From Pelomonas margarita (GTDB lineage: Bacteria > Pseudomonadota > Gammaproteobacteria > Burkholderiales > Burkholderiaceae_C): DNA of 64,000 bases. Both the position numbers and the translations under genes were made by a program. The stretch lies in contig NZ_JBIGHW010000005.1 in NCBI RefSeq assembly GCF_043555875.1, positions 272,328 through 336,327 on the forward strand, in the 5' to 3' direction. A model generated the notes under the pieces. The model did no database searches and had not been told where the DNA came from. It saw nothing but the letters and a program-made list of their open reading frames with translations. Every line of letters begins with the position of its first letter. Positions within the stretch are counted from its first letter, which is position 1. This document shows, one piece after another, positions 34,987 to 43,134 of the stretch.

Positions 34987-35061
34987 TGGTGGGCGGTGAG
35001 GGTTTCGAACCCCCGACCCCGACAGTGTGAATGTCGTGCTCTACCCCTGAGCTAACCGCCC
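34987..35061 (-). tRNA. tRNA-Val (CAC)
   Basis: Minus-strand cloverleaf of 75 nt with encoded CCA. The acceptor arms are GGGCGGT and ACCGCCC, the D-arm GCTC..GAGC, the anticodon stem CGACA/TGTCG with loop TTCACAC (anticodon CAC, reads GUG), and the T-arm GGGGGTTCGAAACCC. It is the promoter-distal of two tandem valine tRNAs after dnaQ. Confidence 0.95.
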
Positions 35062-35069
35062 GATTTTTT

Positions 35070-35087
35070 ACAGGGATCGGACCCTGT
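35070..35087. other. Stem-loop in the spacer between the two tRNA-Val genes
   Basis: ACAGGG (35070-35075) and CCCTGT (35082-35087) form a 6-bp stem, with T-runs on both outer sides of the plus strand. Read along the tRNA direction it is followed by A's, not T's, so it is more likely a processing or spacer structure than a terminator for the tRNAs. Confidence 0.4.
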
Positions 35088-35142
35088 TTTTCCCAGAAAC
35101 CAGCGCGTTGTCAGGACCCATCAGGCGCTTGAGGCCTGAAGT

Positions 35143-35217
35143 TGGTGGGCGGTGCAGGGTTCGAACCTGCGACCCCTGCCGTGTGAAGGCAGTGCTCTAC
35201 CGCTGAGCTAACCGCCC
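35143..35217 (-). tRNA. tRNA-Val (CAC), second copy
   Basis: Minus-strand cloverleaf of 75 nt with encoded CCA. The acceptor arms are again GGGCGGT/ACCGCCC, but the anticodon stem is CTGCC/GGCAG with the same loop TTCACAC (anticodon CAC), and the T-arm is GCAGGTTCGAACCCTGC. It starts 31 bp after the dnaQ stop codon. The two copies differ in anticodon stem and T-arm. Confidence 0.95.
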
Positions 35218-35247
35218 GACAACGCTTCCGTTTGCGGGAAGCCCACG

Positions 35248-35274
35248 ATTATGCCACGGTTTCTGAAGGTTCAA
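35248..35274 (-). promoter_or_regulatory. Possible promoter of the tRNA-Val pair
   Basis: On the minus strand TTGAAC (35269-35274) and CATAAT (35248-35253, overlapping the dnaQ stop codon) are spaced by 15 bp, slightly short. The start point would be about 24 bp before the first tRNA. GCTTCC/GGAAGC in that leader could form a hairpin. Confidence 0.4.
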
Positions 35275-35977
35275 ACGCTCGCCACTTGCAGCTGCCACCT
35301 GCCGCCTTGTCCAGGTCAGTCAGCATCTTGGTGTGCGCCGCCAACTCGGCCTCGTCGGCACGCAGCACCGGCAGCTCGAAACGGCTGAGATCGACGACTT
35401 CGACGGCCGCCTCGGACTCGCCGGACGACGCATCGCCGTGGTCGTCCATCAGCAGCGCGTCCTGCCCGCGCGTCAAGCGGATGTAGACATCGGCCAGCAG
35501 CTCCGCGTCCAGCAGCGCGCCGTGCAGCACGCGCTTGGTGTTGTCGACCTCCAGCCGGCGACACAGTGCGTCCAGCGAGTTGGCCTTGCCGGGGAACTGG
35601 TCGCGCGCCATGAGCAGCGTGTCGCGCACGCTGGCCACGTGATCGGTCAGCACGCCGCGCTTGAGCCGCTTGAGCTCGGCGTTGACGAAGCCAATGTCGA
35701 AGGGCGCGTTGTGGATGACGAGTTCGGCACCCGCCAGGAACTCAAGCAGCCGGTCCACGATCTCGGCGAACTTGGGCTTGTCGGACAGGAACTGCTCGGT
35801 CAGCCCGTGCACGCGCAACGCGTCTTCATGGCTGGCGCGCTCGGGGTTGATGTAGAGGTGCAGGTTGTTGCCGGTCAACTGCCGGTTCACCATCTCCACG
35901 CAACCGATCTCGATGATGCGGTCGCCCTTGTCGGCCTCCAGGCCGGTGGTTTCGGTGTCGAAGAAGATCTGTCTCAT
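35249..35977 (-). CDS. dnaQ: DNA polymerase III epsilon subunit (proofreading exonuclease)
   Basis: Removes mismatched nucleotides 3'-5' during replication. 242 aa. The DEDDh motifs are present: Exo I FFDTETTGLE, Exo II VIHNAPFDIGFVNAEL, and Exo III with HGALLDAELLADVY (catalytic His and Asp). The C-terminal tail that binds the alpha subunit is recognisable as variable and acidic. It begins 7 bp after the lgt stop, so it is probably cotranscribed with lgt, and the tRNA-Val genes follow on the same strand. Confidence 0.95.
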   Translation of the reverse strand: MRQIFFDTETTGLEADKGDRIIEIGCVEMVNRQLTGNNLHLYINPERASHEDALRVHGLTEQFLSDKPKFAEIVDRLLEFLAGAELVIHNAPFDIGFVNAELKRLKRGVLTDHVASVRDTLLMARDQFPGKANSLDALCRRLEVDNTKRVLHGALLDAELLADVYIRLTRGQDALLMDDHGDASSGESEAAVEVVDLSRFELPVLRADEAELAAHTKMLTDLDKAAGGSCKWRAFEPSETVA

Positions 35978-35984
35978 GAGCAGC

Positions 35985-36794
35985 TCAGGCGGAACGCAGG
36001 TTGCGCCGGGTAGCCCAGAGGAAGATGGCCAGGCCGGTCAGGATCATGGGCAGACTGAGCCACTGGCCCTGGCTCCAGTTCAGCGCGCGCAAGCCCAGGA
36101 AATCGTCCGGCTCGCGGAAGTACTCGGCCACGAAGCGCAGCGTGCCGTAGCCCATCATGAAGACGCCGGAGATCTGGCCCGTGGCGCGTGGCTTGCGGGC
36201 GTACAGCCACAAGATCACGAACAGCAGCAGCCCCTCGCCCATGGCCTGGTAGAGCTGTGAAGGATGGCGCGCAATGCCGCCGTCAGCCGCCTGCGGGAAC
36301 ATCATGGCCCACGGCAGATCGGCCGGTGCCGGACGGCCCCAGAGTTCGCCATTGATGAAGTTGCCCAGGCGCACGGCCATGATGCCGGTGGGCACGCAGG
36401 GCGCGATCAAGTCAGCGACCTCGAAGAACCCGCGCCCACGCCGCCGCCCGAACCACCACAGCGCCAGCAACACGCCGAGCAGGCCGCCATGGAAGGCCAT
36501 GCCGCCCTTCCAGACGGCGAACACTTCGGCCAGGTTGTGCAGGTAGTAGTCGGGCTTGTAGAGGAAGCAGTAGCCCAGCCGCCCCCCGAGCACCACGCCC
36601 AACACGCCATAGAACAGCACGTCGTCCACATCGCGACGCGTCCAGCCGACGGCGGCATGCTGGGGCTGGCCCACGCGCTTGCCGGCCAGCCACAGGAACA
36701 GGCCGAAGGCGATCAGGTAGGTGATGCCGTACCAGTGCACGGCCAACGGGCCGAGACGGAGGGCGATGGGGTCGAACTGGGGGTGGACCAGCAT
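35985..36794 (-). CDS. lgt: Prolipoprotein diacylglyceryl transferase
   Basis: First enzyme of lipoprotein maturation: moves diacylglycerol from phosphatidylglycerol to the lipobox Cys at the inner membrane. 269 aa with about seven hydrophobic helices. The Lgt signature appears as VRLGNFINGELWGRP, with HGGLLGVLLALWWF upstream and the N-terminal VHWYGITYLIAFGLF. It would act on the lipoproteins encoded in this window. It is followed closely by dnaQ and preceded by the small Trp-rich protein gene. Confidence 0.95.
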   Translation of the reverse strand: MLVHPQFDPIALRLGPLAVHWYGITYLIAFGLFLWLAGKRVGQPQHAAVGWTRRDVDDVLFYGVLGVVLGGRLGYCFLYKPDYYLHNLAEVFAVWKGGMAFHGGLLGVLLALWWFGRRRGRGFFEVADLIAPCVPTGIMAVRLGNFINGELWGRPAPADLPWAMMFPQAADGGIARHPSQLYQAMGEGLLLFVILWLYARKPRATGQISGVFMMGYGTLRFVAEYFREPDDFLGLRALNWSQGQWLSLPMILTGLAIFLWATRRNLRSA

Positions 36795-36852
36795 GAGCTC
36801 GGCAAGAAAAAGAGGCGGCCGGCATCATAGCCAGCGCCCCGGCGCGCGCCCT

Positions 36853-37113
36853 TCAGCGGCGCTTCTTGTTGCCCGGCCGGGCCTGTCCCAGGCCCTCCAT
36901 CAACTGCTCGCGCCGCTCGGCCTTCTTGGCGTCCAGTGCCTGCATGGCCTTCTTCTGCGTCAGGCCGGTGCTGTCGGCGAACCACCACCACAGCACCGCC
37001 AGCGGAAACGGTGACAGCACCCACACCCAGGCCCAGAACTCGTCCTTGTGAAACTGCACAAAACCGCCGACCTTGAGCACGATCAAGAGCACGCCGATCA
37101 ATACGAACGCCAT
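36853..37113 (-). CDS. Small Trp-rich membrane protein (TIGR04438 family)
   Basis: 86 aa. One or two hydrophobic helices rich in Trp (FWAWVWVLSPFPLAVLWWWFAD) are followed by a short basic cytoplasmic tail (KKAERREQLMEGL..GNKKRR). This matches the small Trp-rich family seen in betaproteobacteria. The ribosome-binding site AAGGAG is 7 bp before the ATG. Function unknown. It is divergent from the cytochrome c gene and in the same direction as lgt. Confidence 0.82.
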   Translation of the reverse strand: MAFVLIGVLLIVLKVGGFVQFHKDEFWAWVWVLSPFPLAVLWWWFADSTGLTQKKAMQALDAKKAERREQLMEGLGQARPGNKKRR

Positions 37114-37176
37114 GCGGCATCTCCTTCAGGTATCTTTACGGCCACTGTAGTTCACGCTTCCTTTAGAAAGGTTCTC

Positions 37177-37470
37177 ATGAAAGCCCTGGTTCTCGGCCTC
37201 GCCCTGATCGCCCCCGCCGCCTTCGCCAGCCAAGAACTGGCGCAAAAGAAGAACTGCATGGCCTGCCATGCGACGGACAAGAAGCTGGTGGGCCCGTCCT
37301 ACAAGGACGTTGCCGCCAAGTACGCCAAGGAGAAGGACGCCTACAAGAAGCTGGCCGAGAAGATCCAGAAGGGCGGCTCCGGCGTGTGGGGCGCCATGCC
37401 CATGCCGCCCAATGCCGTGACGCCGGCCGAGGCCGAAACGCTCGCCAAGTGGGTGCTGACGGTCAAGTGA
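37177..37470 (+). CDS. Periplasmic c-type cytochrome, c551/c552-like
   Basis: 97 aa with a Sec signal peptide ending near AFA-SQ. The haem-binding motif CMACH is at about residues 27-31, and the distal Met ligand lies in GVWGAMPMPPNAVT, the class I monohaem pattern. It would shuttle electrons in the periplasm, for instance to a terminal oxidase or peroxidase. ATG 37177 opens the signal peptide. A strong terminator follows about 35 bp after the stop. Confidence 0.9.
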   Translation: MKALVLGLALIAPAAFASQELAQKKNCMACHATDKKLVGPSYKDVAAKYAKEKDAYKKLAEKIQKGGSGVWGAMPMPPNAVTPAEAETLAKWVLTVK

Positions 37471-37505
37471 CCGGCCCTGCCGCCCCCGCGAGGCGGCACG
37501 ACACG

Positions 37506-37536
37506 ACAGGCCCTGCGGGGCCTGTTTGTTTTTTTG
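37506..37536 (+). terminator. Rho-independent terminator of the cytochrome gene
   Basis: ACAGGCCC (37506-37513) pairs with GGGCCTGT (37518-37525), followed by TTGTTTTTTTG. It lies 36 bp after the cytochrome stop. Confidence 0.85.
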
Positions 37537-37567
37537 TCGATGCGTTGCCGCTCAGGCCTGACGCGAC

Positions 37568-37608
37568 CCAAAAAACAACAAGGCCGCCGGGCACTCGCCC
37601 GGCGGCCT
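37568..37608 (-). terminator. Rho-independent terminator of acs
   Basis: Perfect 12-bp stem: AGGCCGCCGGGC (37581-37592) and GCCCGGCGGCCT (37597-37608) with a 4-nt loop. On the minus strand it is followed by TTGTTGTTTTTTGGG. It faces the cytochrome terminator, so the two separate convergent genes. Confidence 0.85.
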
Positions 37609-37641
37609 GCGAACGAAACGCGCCGATCAGGCCTGCACGAA

Positions 37642-39603
37642 TCAGTACGCCTGACCCAACTGCTCAAGGATCGCAGGATTTTCCAGCGTGGACGTGTCCT
37701 GCGTGACGGACTCGCCCTTGGCCACCGAGCGCAGCAGCCGGCGCATGATCTTGCCGGAACGCGTCTTGGGCAGGTTGTCGCCGAAGCGGATGTCCTTGGG
37801 CTTGGCGATCGGGCCGATCTCCTTGGCGACATGGTCGCGCAGCTGCTTGGCGATGGCCTTGGCCTCGTCGCCGCTGGGGCGCGGGCGCTTGAGGACGACG
37901 AAGGCGCAGATGGCCTCGCCAGTCGTGTCGTCGGGGCGGCCGACGACGGCGGCCTCGGCCACCAGCTCCGTGCAGCTGACCAGCGCCGACTCGATCTCCA
38001 TCGTGCCCATGCGGTGGCCCGACACGTTCAGCACGTCGTCGATGCGGCCGGTGATCGTGAAGTAGCCCGTCTCGGCATCGCGGATGGCGCCGTCGCCGGC
38101 CAGGTAGTAGCCCTTGAGCTCGGACGGGTAGTAGCTCTTCTTGAAGCGCTCGGGGTCACCCCAGATGGTGCGGATCATCGACGGCCACGGCTTCTTGACG
38201 ACCAGGATGCCGCCCTGACCGTTGGGAACGTCGTTGCCGGTCTCGTCGACGATGGCCGTCGTGATGCCCGGGAAGGGCAGCGTGCAGGAGCCGGGCACCA
38301 GCGTCGTCACGCCGGGCAGCGGCGTGATCATGTGGCCGCCGGTCTCGGTCTGCCAGAAGGTGTCGACGATGGGGCAGCGGCCGCCGCCCACGTGCTGGTG
38401 GTACCACTCCCAGGCAGCTGGGTTGATGGGCTCGCCCACCGAGCCCAGCAGGCGCAGGCTGCTCAGGTCGTACTTCTTCGGGTGGACCGCTTCGTTGCTC
38501 TCGGCCGCCTTGATCAACGAGCGGATCGCCGTCGGTGCCGTGTAGAAGATGGTGACCTTGTGCTTCTGGATCATCTGCCAGAAGCGGCCGGCGTCGGGAT
38601 AGGTGGGCACGCCCTCGAAGACGATCTCGGTGCCGCCCAGCGCGAGCGGGCCGTAGGTGATGTAGGTGTGGCCGGTGACCCAGCCGATGTCTGCCGTGCA
38701 CCAGAAGATGTCGTCGTCCTTCAGGTCGAAGGTCCACTTGGTCGTCAGCGCCGCGTGCAGCAGGTAGCCACCGGTGCTGTGCTGCACGCCCTTGGGCTTG
38801 CCGGTGGAGCCGGACGTGTAGAGCAGGAACAGCGGATGCTCGGATTCGACCCACTCGGGCGCGCAGCTCGTCGGCTGCGCCGCGGTCAGCTCGTGCAGCC
38901 ACAGGTCGCGGCCCTCGACCCAGCCGATCTTGCCGCCGGTGCGCTGGTAGACGATGACATCCTTCAGCGTCGGGCAGCTGTTGTCAGCCAGCGCCTCGTC
39001 GACGATGGCCTTCAGCGGCAACGCCTTGCCACCGCGCTGCTGCTCGTCAGCGCAGATCAGCGCCACGGCGCCAGCATCCTGCACGCGGTCGCGCAGGCTC
39101 TGGGCCGAGAAGCCACCGAATACGACCGAGTGCGTCGCGCCGATGCGGGCGCAAGCCTGCATGGCCACGACGCCTTCGACCGACATCGGCATGTAGATGA
39201 CGACACGGTCGCCCTTCTGGATGCCGCGCGCCTTCAGCGCGTTGGCGAGCTGGCTGGTCCTGGCCAGCAACTCGGCATAGGTGACGCGGGTGACGGTGCC
39301 GTCGTCCGCCTCGAAGATCAGCGCCGTCTTGTCGCCCTTGCCGGCTTCGACGTGGCGGTCCAGACAGTTGTAAGAGACGTTCAGCTTGCCGTCCTCGAAC
39401 CACTTGAAGAACGGGGCGTCGCTGTCGTTCAGCGTCTTCGTGAACGGCGTCTGCCAGCTCAGCAGCTCGCGGGCCAGGCGGGCCCAGTAGCCGGCGTAGT
39501 CCTTCTCGGCCTCGGCCACCAGCGCCGCGTACCCGGCCTCGCCCTTCACATGGGCGTTGGCCACCCACTCGGGGCTGGGGGCGTAGGTGTTCAGCGTGCT
39601 CAT
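37642..39603 (-). CDS. acs: Acetyl-CoA synthetase
   Basis: Activates acetate to acetyl-CoA via acetyl-AMP. 653 aa, the standard length. Motifs: YTSGSTGKPKGVQHS (P-loop), DTFWQTETGGHM (A5), SGHRMGTMEIESAL (hinge/CoA), and PKTRSGKIMRRLLR, whose Lys is the catalytic residue controlled by acetylation in other bacteria. The start at 39603 is supported by AGGAGA six bases upstream; the frame runs to 39681 without further homology. It is a single gene with its own terminator. Confidence 0.96.
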   Translation of the reverse strand: MSTLNTYAPSPEWVANAHVKGEAGYAALVAEAEKDYAGYWARLARELLSWQTPFTKTLNDSDAPFFKWFEDGKLNVSYNCLDRHVEAGKGDKTALIFEADDGTVTRVTYAELLARTSQLANALKARGIQKGDRVVIYMPMSVEGVVAMQACARIGATHSVVFGGFSAQSLRDRVQDAGAVALICADEQQRGGKALPLKAIVDEALADNSCPTLKDVIVYQRTGGKIGWVEGRDLWLHELTAAQPTSCAPEWVESEHPLFLLYTSGSTGKPKGVQHSTGGYLLHAALTTKWTFDLKDDDIFWCTADIGWVTGHTYITYGPLALGGTEIVFEGVPTYPDAGRFWQMIQKHKVTIFYTAPTAIRSLIKAAESNEAVHPKKYDLSSLRLLGSVGEPINPAAWEWYHQHVGGGRCPIVDTFWQTETGGHMITPLPGVTTLVPGSCTLPFPGITTAIVDETGNDVPNGQGGILVVKKPWPSMIRTIWGDPERFKKSYYPSELKGYYLAGDGAIRDAETGYFTITGRIDDVLNVSGHRMGTMEIESALVSCTELVAEAAVVGRPDDTTGEAICAFVVLKRPRPSGDEAKAIAKQLRDHVAKEIGPIAKPKDIRFGDNLPKTRSGKIMRRLLRSVAKGESVTQDTSTLENPAILEQLGQAY

Positions 39604-39721
39604 CGTCTGTCTCCTGGAGTTGCTTGGCGCGGACTGTGCTTTGGGCGTCTGACGATGTGCTGACGGCGTGACGTCATTCACGCCACCTAGAATTTCGTTT
39701 GATTTCGCTCAAGCTCCCGCC

Positions 39722-40312
39722 ATGTCCACCCCTCCCCCGATGCGCCCCCTGCCCCGCCTGATCTTCGCCAGCCGCTGGCTGCAGCTGCCGCTGTACCTCG
39801 GCCTCATCCTCGCTCAGGCGGTCTACGTGTTCCAGTTCTGGACCGAGCTGGTGCACCTGATCGAGGCCGCCTTTGGCAACCAGGCCGCGCTGGAGATGCT
39901 GGTCAAGAGCATCGGCTACAAGGGCGACGGCCTGCCCGGCAAGCTCAACGAGACCATCCTGATGCTGGTGGTACTGGGCCTGATCGACGTGGTGATGATC
40001 AGCAACCTGCTGATCATGGTCATCGTGGGCGGCTACGAGACCTTCGTGTCCCGCATGGACCTGGACGGTCACCCCGACCAGCCGGAATGGCTGAGCCACG
40101 TGAACGCCTCGGTGCTGAAGGTCAAGCTGGCCACCGCCATCATCGGCATCAGCTCCATCCACCTGCTCAAGACCTTCATCAACGCCAGCAACTACACCGA
40201 GCAGACGCTGATGTGGCAGACGCTGATCCACGTCGCCTTCCTGCTGTCGGCCATGGCCATCGCCTACACCGACCGCCTGCTGGCCCACAACGACAGCGCC
40301 GGCAAGCACTGA
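39722..40312 (+). CDS. UPF0114 (YqhA-like) membrane protein
   Basis: 196 aa with four hydrophobic helices. FASRWLQLPLYLGLILAQAVY, the LNETILMLVVLGLIDVVMI block and LIMVIVGGYETFVSRMDLD are characteristic of the UPF0114/YqhA family. Function is unknown. ATG 39722 is chosen because the N-terminal extension to 39668 is unlike the family. It stands divergent from acs and upstream of the fumarase gene. Confidence 0.88.
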   Translation: MSTPPPMRPLPRLIFASRWLQLPLYLGLILAQAVYVFQFWTELVHLIEAAFGNQAALEMLVKSIGYKGDGLPGKLNETILMLVVLGLIDVVMISNLLIMVIVGGYETFVSRMDLDGHPDQPEWLSHVNASVLKVKLATAIIGISSIHLLKTFINASNYTEQTLMWQTLIHVAFLLSAMAIAYTDRLLAHNDSAGKH

Positions 40313-40468
40313 TCCCGGGCCTGGCGGCTCTGTCGCCAGGCGCCATCAACGCGAGCCCCTGTCAGCGCCATGTCGGATGCGCGCTGCAGCATGGGCGTCC
40401 CGCCGCGCGCGCCGTCTTTCAGCGCCGCCGATAATTCCGCGCAACCCTCACACCGCTCCAGGCTCGCC

Positions 40469-42007
40469 ATGACCACGATCCGCCAGCAAGACCTCATCGA
40501 CAGCGTTGCTGCCGCCCTGCAGTACATCAGCTACTACCACCCGGCCGACTACATCGCCCACCTCGCCCGCGCCTACGAGAGCGAGCAGAGCCCGGCGGCC
40601 AAGGACGCGATCGCGCAGATCCTGACCAACAGCCGCATGTGCGCCGAAGGCAAGCGGCCCATCTGCCAGGACACCGGCATCGTCAACGTGTTCCTGAAGA
40701 TCGGCATGGATGTGCGCTGGGAAGGCTTCAGCGGCAGCATCGAGGACGCCATCAACGAGGGCGTACGCCAGGGCTACAACAACCCCGACAACAAGCTGCG
40801 CGCGTCCGTGCTGGACGATCCCATCTTTGCCCGCAAGAACACCAAGGACAACACGCCCGCCGTCGTGCAGATGGAAGTCGTGCCCGGCAACACGGTGGAC
40901 GTCATCGTCGCGGCCAAGGGCGGCGGCTCCGAGAACAAGAGCAAGGTCTACATGCTCAACCCCAGCGATGACATCGTCGACTGGGTGCTGAAGACCGTGC
41001 CCACCATGGGCGCCGGCTGGTGCCCGCCGGGCATGCTGGGCATCGGCGTCGGCGGCACGGCCGAGAAGGCCGCGCTGCTCGCCAAGCAGGCGCTGATGGA
41101 AGACATCGACATGTACGAGCTGCTGCAGCGCGGCCCGCAGAACAAGCTCGAGGAGATGCGCATCGAGCTGTACGAGAAGGTCAACGCGCTGGGCATCGGC
41201 GCGCAAGGCCTGGGCGGCCTGACGACAGTTCTCGACGTGAAGATCAAGACCTTCCCGACGCATGCTGCCAGCAAGCCCATCGCCATGATCCCGAACTGCG
41301 CGGCCACCCGCCACGCGCACTTCGTGCTGGACGGCAGCGGCCCCAGCTATCTGGACGCCCCCAGCCTGGACCTGTGGCCCGATGTGCACTGGGCGCCTGA
41401 CTACAACAAGAGCAAGCGCGTCGACCTGAACGCACTGACGCCGGCCGAGGTGGCCAGCTGGACGCCTGGCCAGACCCTGCTGCTGAACGGCAAGATGCTG
41501 ACCGGCCGCGATGCCGCGCACAAGCGCATCCAGGACATGCTGGCCAAGGGCGAGAAGTTGCCGGTGGACTTCACGAACCGCGTCATCTACTACGTGGGCC
41601 CGGTCGACCCGGTGCGTGACGAAGTCGTCGGCCCGGCCGGCCCGACGACGGCCACGCGCATGGACAAGTTCACCGACATGATGCTCAGCCAGACTGGCCT
41701 CATCGCGATGGTGGGCAAGGCCGAGCGCGGCCCGGTTGCCATCGAGTCCATCAAGAACCACAAGAGCGCCTACCTGATGGCCGTGGGCGGCAGCGCCTAT
41801 CTCGTCAGCAAGGCCATCAAGGGCGCCCAGGTCGTCGGCTTCGCCGACCTCGGCATGGAGGCCATCTACGAGTTCGACGTGGTGGACATGCCCGTCACCG
41901 TGGCCGTGGACGCCACCGGCACCAGCGCCCACATCACCGGCCCGGCCGAGTGGAAGCAGCGCATCGCGGCGGGCAAGCCCGTGGCCATCCCGGTCAACGC
42001 CGTCTGA
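40469..42007 (+). CDS. Fumarate hydratase, class I (iron-sulfur)
   Basis: Interconverts fumarate and malate in the TCA cycle using a 4Fe-4S cluster. 512 aa, with the N-terminal (alpha) and C-terminal (beta) domains fused as in FumA/FumB. Cluster cysteines are visible in ICQDTGIVNVF, WCPPGMLGIGVGG and IPNCAATRHAHF; the C-terminal domain has YVGPVDPVRDEVVGPAGPTT and ..AVGGSAYLVSKAI. ATG 40469 is chosen as the domain start. A GGGGCC/GGCCCC hairpin at 42013-42027 just after the stop could terminate transcription but lacks a T-run. Confidence 0.94.
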   Translation: MTTIRQQDLIDSVAAALQYISYYHPADYIAHLARAYESEQSPAAKDAIAQILTNSRMCAEGKRPICQDTGIVNVFLKIGMDVRWEGFSGSIEDAINEGVRQGYNNPDNKLRASVLDDPIFARKNTKDNTPAVVQMEVVPGNTVDVIVAAKGGGSENKSKVYMLNPSDDIVDWVLKTVPTMGAGWCPPGMLGIGVGGTAEKAALLAKQALMEDIDMYELLQRGPQNKLEEMRIELYEKVNALGIGAQGLGGLTTVLDVKIKTFPTHAASKPIAMIPNCAATRHAHFVLDGSGPSYLDAPSLDLWPDVHWAPDYNKSKRVDLNALTPAEVASWTPGQTLLLNGKMLTGRDAAHKRIQDMLAKGEKLPVDFTNRVIYYVGPVDPVRDEVVGPAGPTTATRMDKFTDMMLSQTGLIAMVGKAERGPVAIESIKNHKSAYLMAVGGSAYLVSKAIKGAQVVGFADLGMEAIYEFDVVDMPVTVAVDATGTSAHITGPAEWKQRIAAGKPVAIPVNAV

Positions 42008-42092
42008 GCGCCGGGGCCACCGGCCCCGCCTCCTCTCTGCGCCGCGGTGTCGCCAACGCGCACCCGCGCGGTGCCGGCTTGCTGAAGAATGC

Positions 42093-42114
42093 GGGGCTCT
42101 CGTCGAGGAGCCCC
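42093..42114 (+). promoter_or_regulatory. Stem-loop over the ribosome-binding site of the alcohol dehydrogenase
   Basis: GGGGCTC (42093-42099) pairs with GAGCCCC (42108-42114) around an 8-nt loop. The GAGGAG that would serve as ribosome-binding site lies in the loop and 3' arm, and the ATG begins 3 nt after the stem. The structure could limit initiation. Confidence 0.4.
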
Positions 42115-42117
42115 GTC

Positions 42118-43134
42118 ATGACCCACATCCGCGCGTACGCCGCCCACACCGCTGGCGGCCCCCTGCAGCCGTTCGACTTCGACCCCGGCCCGCTGGGTGA
42201 CGAGGACGTCGAGATCACCGTCGAGCACTGCGGCATCTGCCACTCCGACCTCGCGATGATCGACAGCGAGTGGTTCCCGGCCAGCTATCCCGTCGTGCCC
42301 GGCCACGAGGTCGTCGGCCGCATCACCGCACTGGGCCCGCACGCCAAGGGCCGGCAACTGGGCCAGCGCGTGGGCGTGGGCTGGCACACCGGCAGCTGCA
42401 CGCACTGCAACTTCTGCCTTGGCGGCGAGCAGCACCTGTGCGGCCAGCGCCAGCCCACGCTGATCGGCCGACACGGCGGCTTTGCCGACCGGCTCCGCGC
42501 GCACTGGTCCTGGGCCATCCCCATCCCCGACGCGCTGGACCCCGCCGCTGTCGGCCCGCTGATGTGCGGTGGCGGCACGGTCTTCCTGCCCTTCGTGCTG
42601 CACGCCGTGAAGCCGACCGACCGCGTGGGCGTCGTCGGCATCGGCGGGCTGGGCCACCTGGCCGTCAAGTTCGCGCGCGCCTGGGGCTGCGAAGTCACGG
42701 CGTTCACGTCGTCCGCCAGCAAGCGCGACGAGGCGCTGGCGCTGGGCGCGCACAAGACGGTCTCCAGCGTCGACAAGGCCGAGCTCAAGGCCGCCGCCGG
42801 CAGCCTGGACTTCCTGCTCATCACGGTCGGCGCCGCGCTGAACTGGGACGCGCTGATCGGCACGCTGGCGCCCAAGGGCCGCATGCACCTGGTGGGCGTG
42901 GTCACGGAGGCGCTGAGCCTGCGCAGTGGCGGCCTGCTGAGCTGGCAAAAGGGCCTGTCCGCCTCGCCCACACCGCCGCCCTCGGTGCTGGCGACGATGC
43001 TGGACTTCGCCGCGCGGCACCAGGTGCTGCCGCAGGTCGAGCGCTTCCCGATGAGCCGCGTCAACGACGCGATCGACCACCTGCGCAGCGGCCGCGCACG
43101 CTACCGCGTGGTGCTGGACTCCGACTTCAGCTGA
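42118..43134 (+). CDS. Zinc-dependent alcohol/aldehyde dehydrogenase (cinnamyl/YahK type)
   Basis: 338-aa medium-chain NAD(P)-dependent oxidoreductase. Catalytic zinc ligands appear in CGICHSDLAMID and GHEVVGRI; the structural zinc site is the cluster CTHCNFCLGGEQHLC; the cofactor motif is GIGGLGHLAVKFA. This arrangement matches the cinnamyl-alcohol/YahK-like subgroup, usually NADPH-dependent aldehyde reductases of broad substrate range. Its last 34 bp overlap the convergent mechanosensitive channel gene. A hairpin covers the ribosome-binding site. Confidence 0.92.
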   Translation: MTHIRAYAAHTAGGPLQPFDFDPGPLGDEDVEITVEHCGICHSDLAMIDSEWFPASYPVVPGHEVVGRITALGPHAKGRQLGQRVGVGWHTGSCTHCNFCLGGEQHLCGQRQPTLIGRHGGFADRLRAHWSWAIPIPDALDPAAVGPLMCGGGTVFLPFVLHAVKPTDRVGVVGIGGLGHLAVKFARAWGCEVTAFTSSASKRDEALALGAHKTVSSVDKAELKAAAGSLDFLLITVGAALNWDALIGTLAPKGRMHLVGVVTEALSLRSGGLLSWQKGLSASPTPPPSVLATMLDFAARHQVLPQVERFPMSRVNDAIDHLRSGRARYRVVLDSDFS

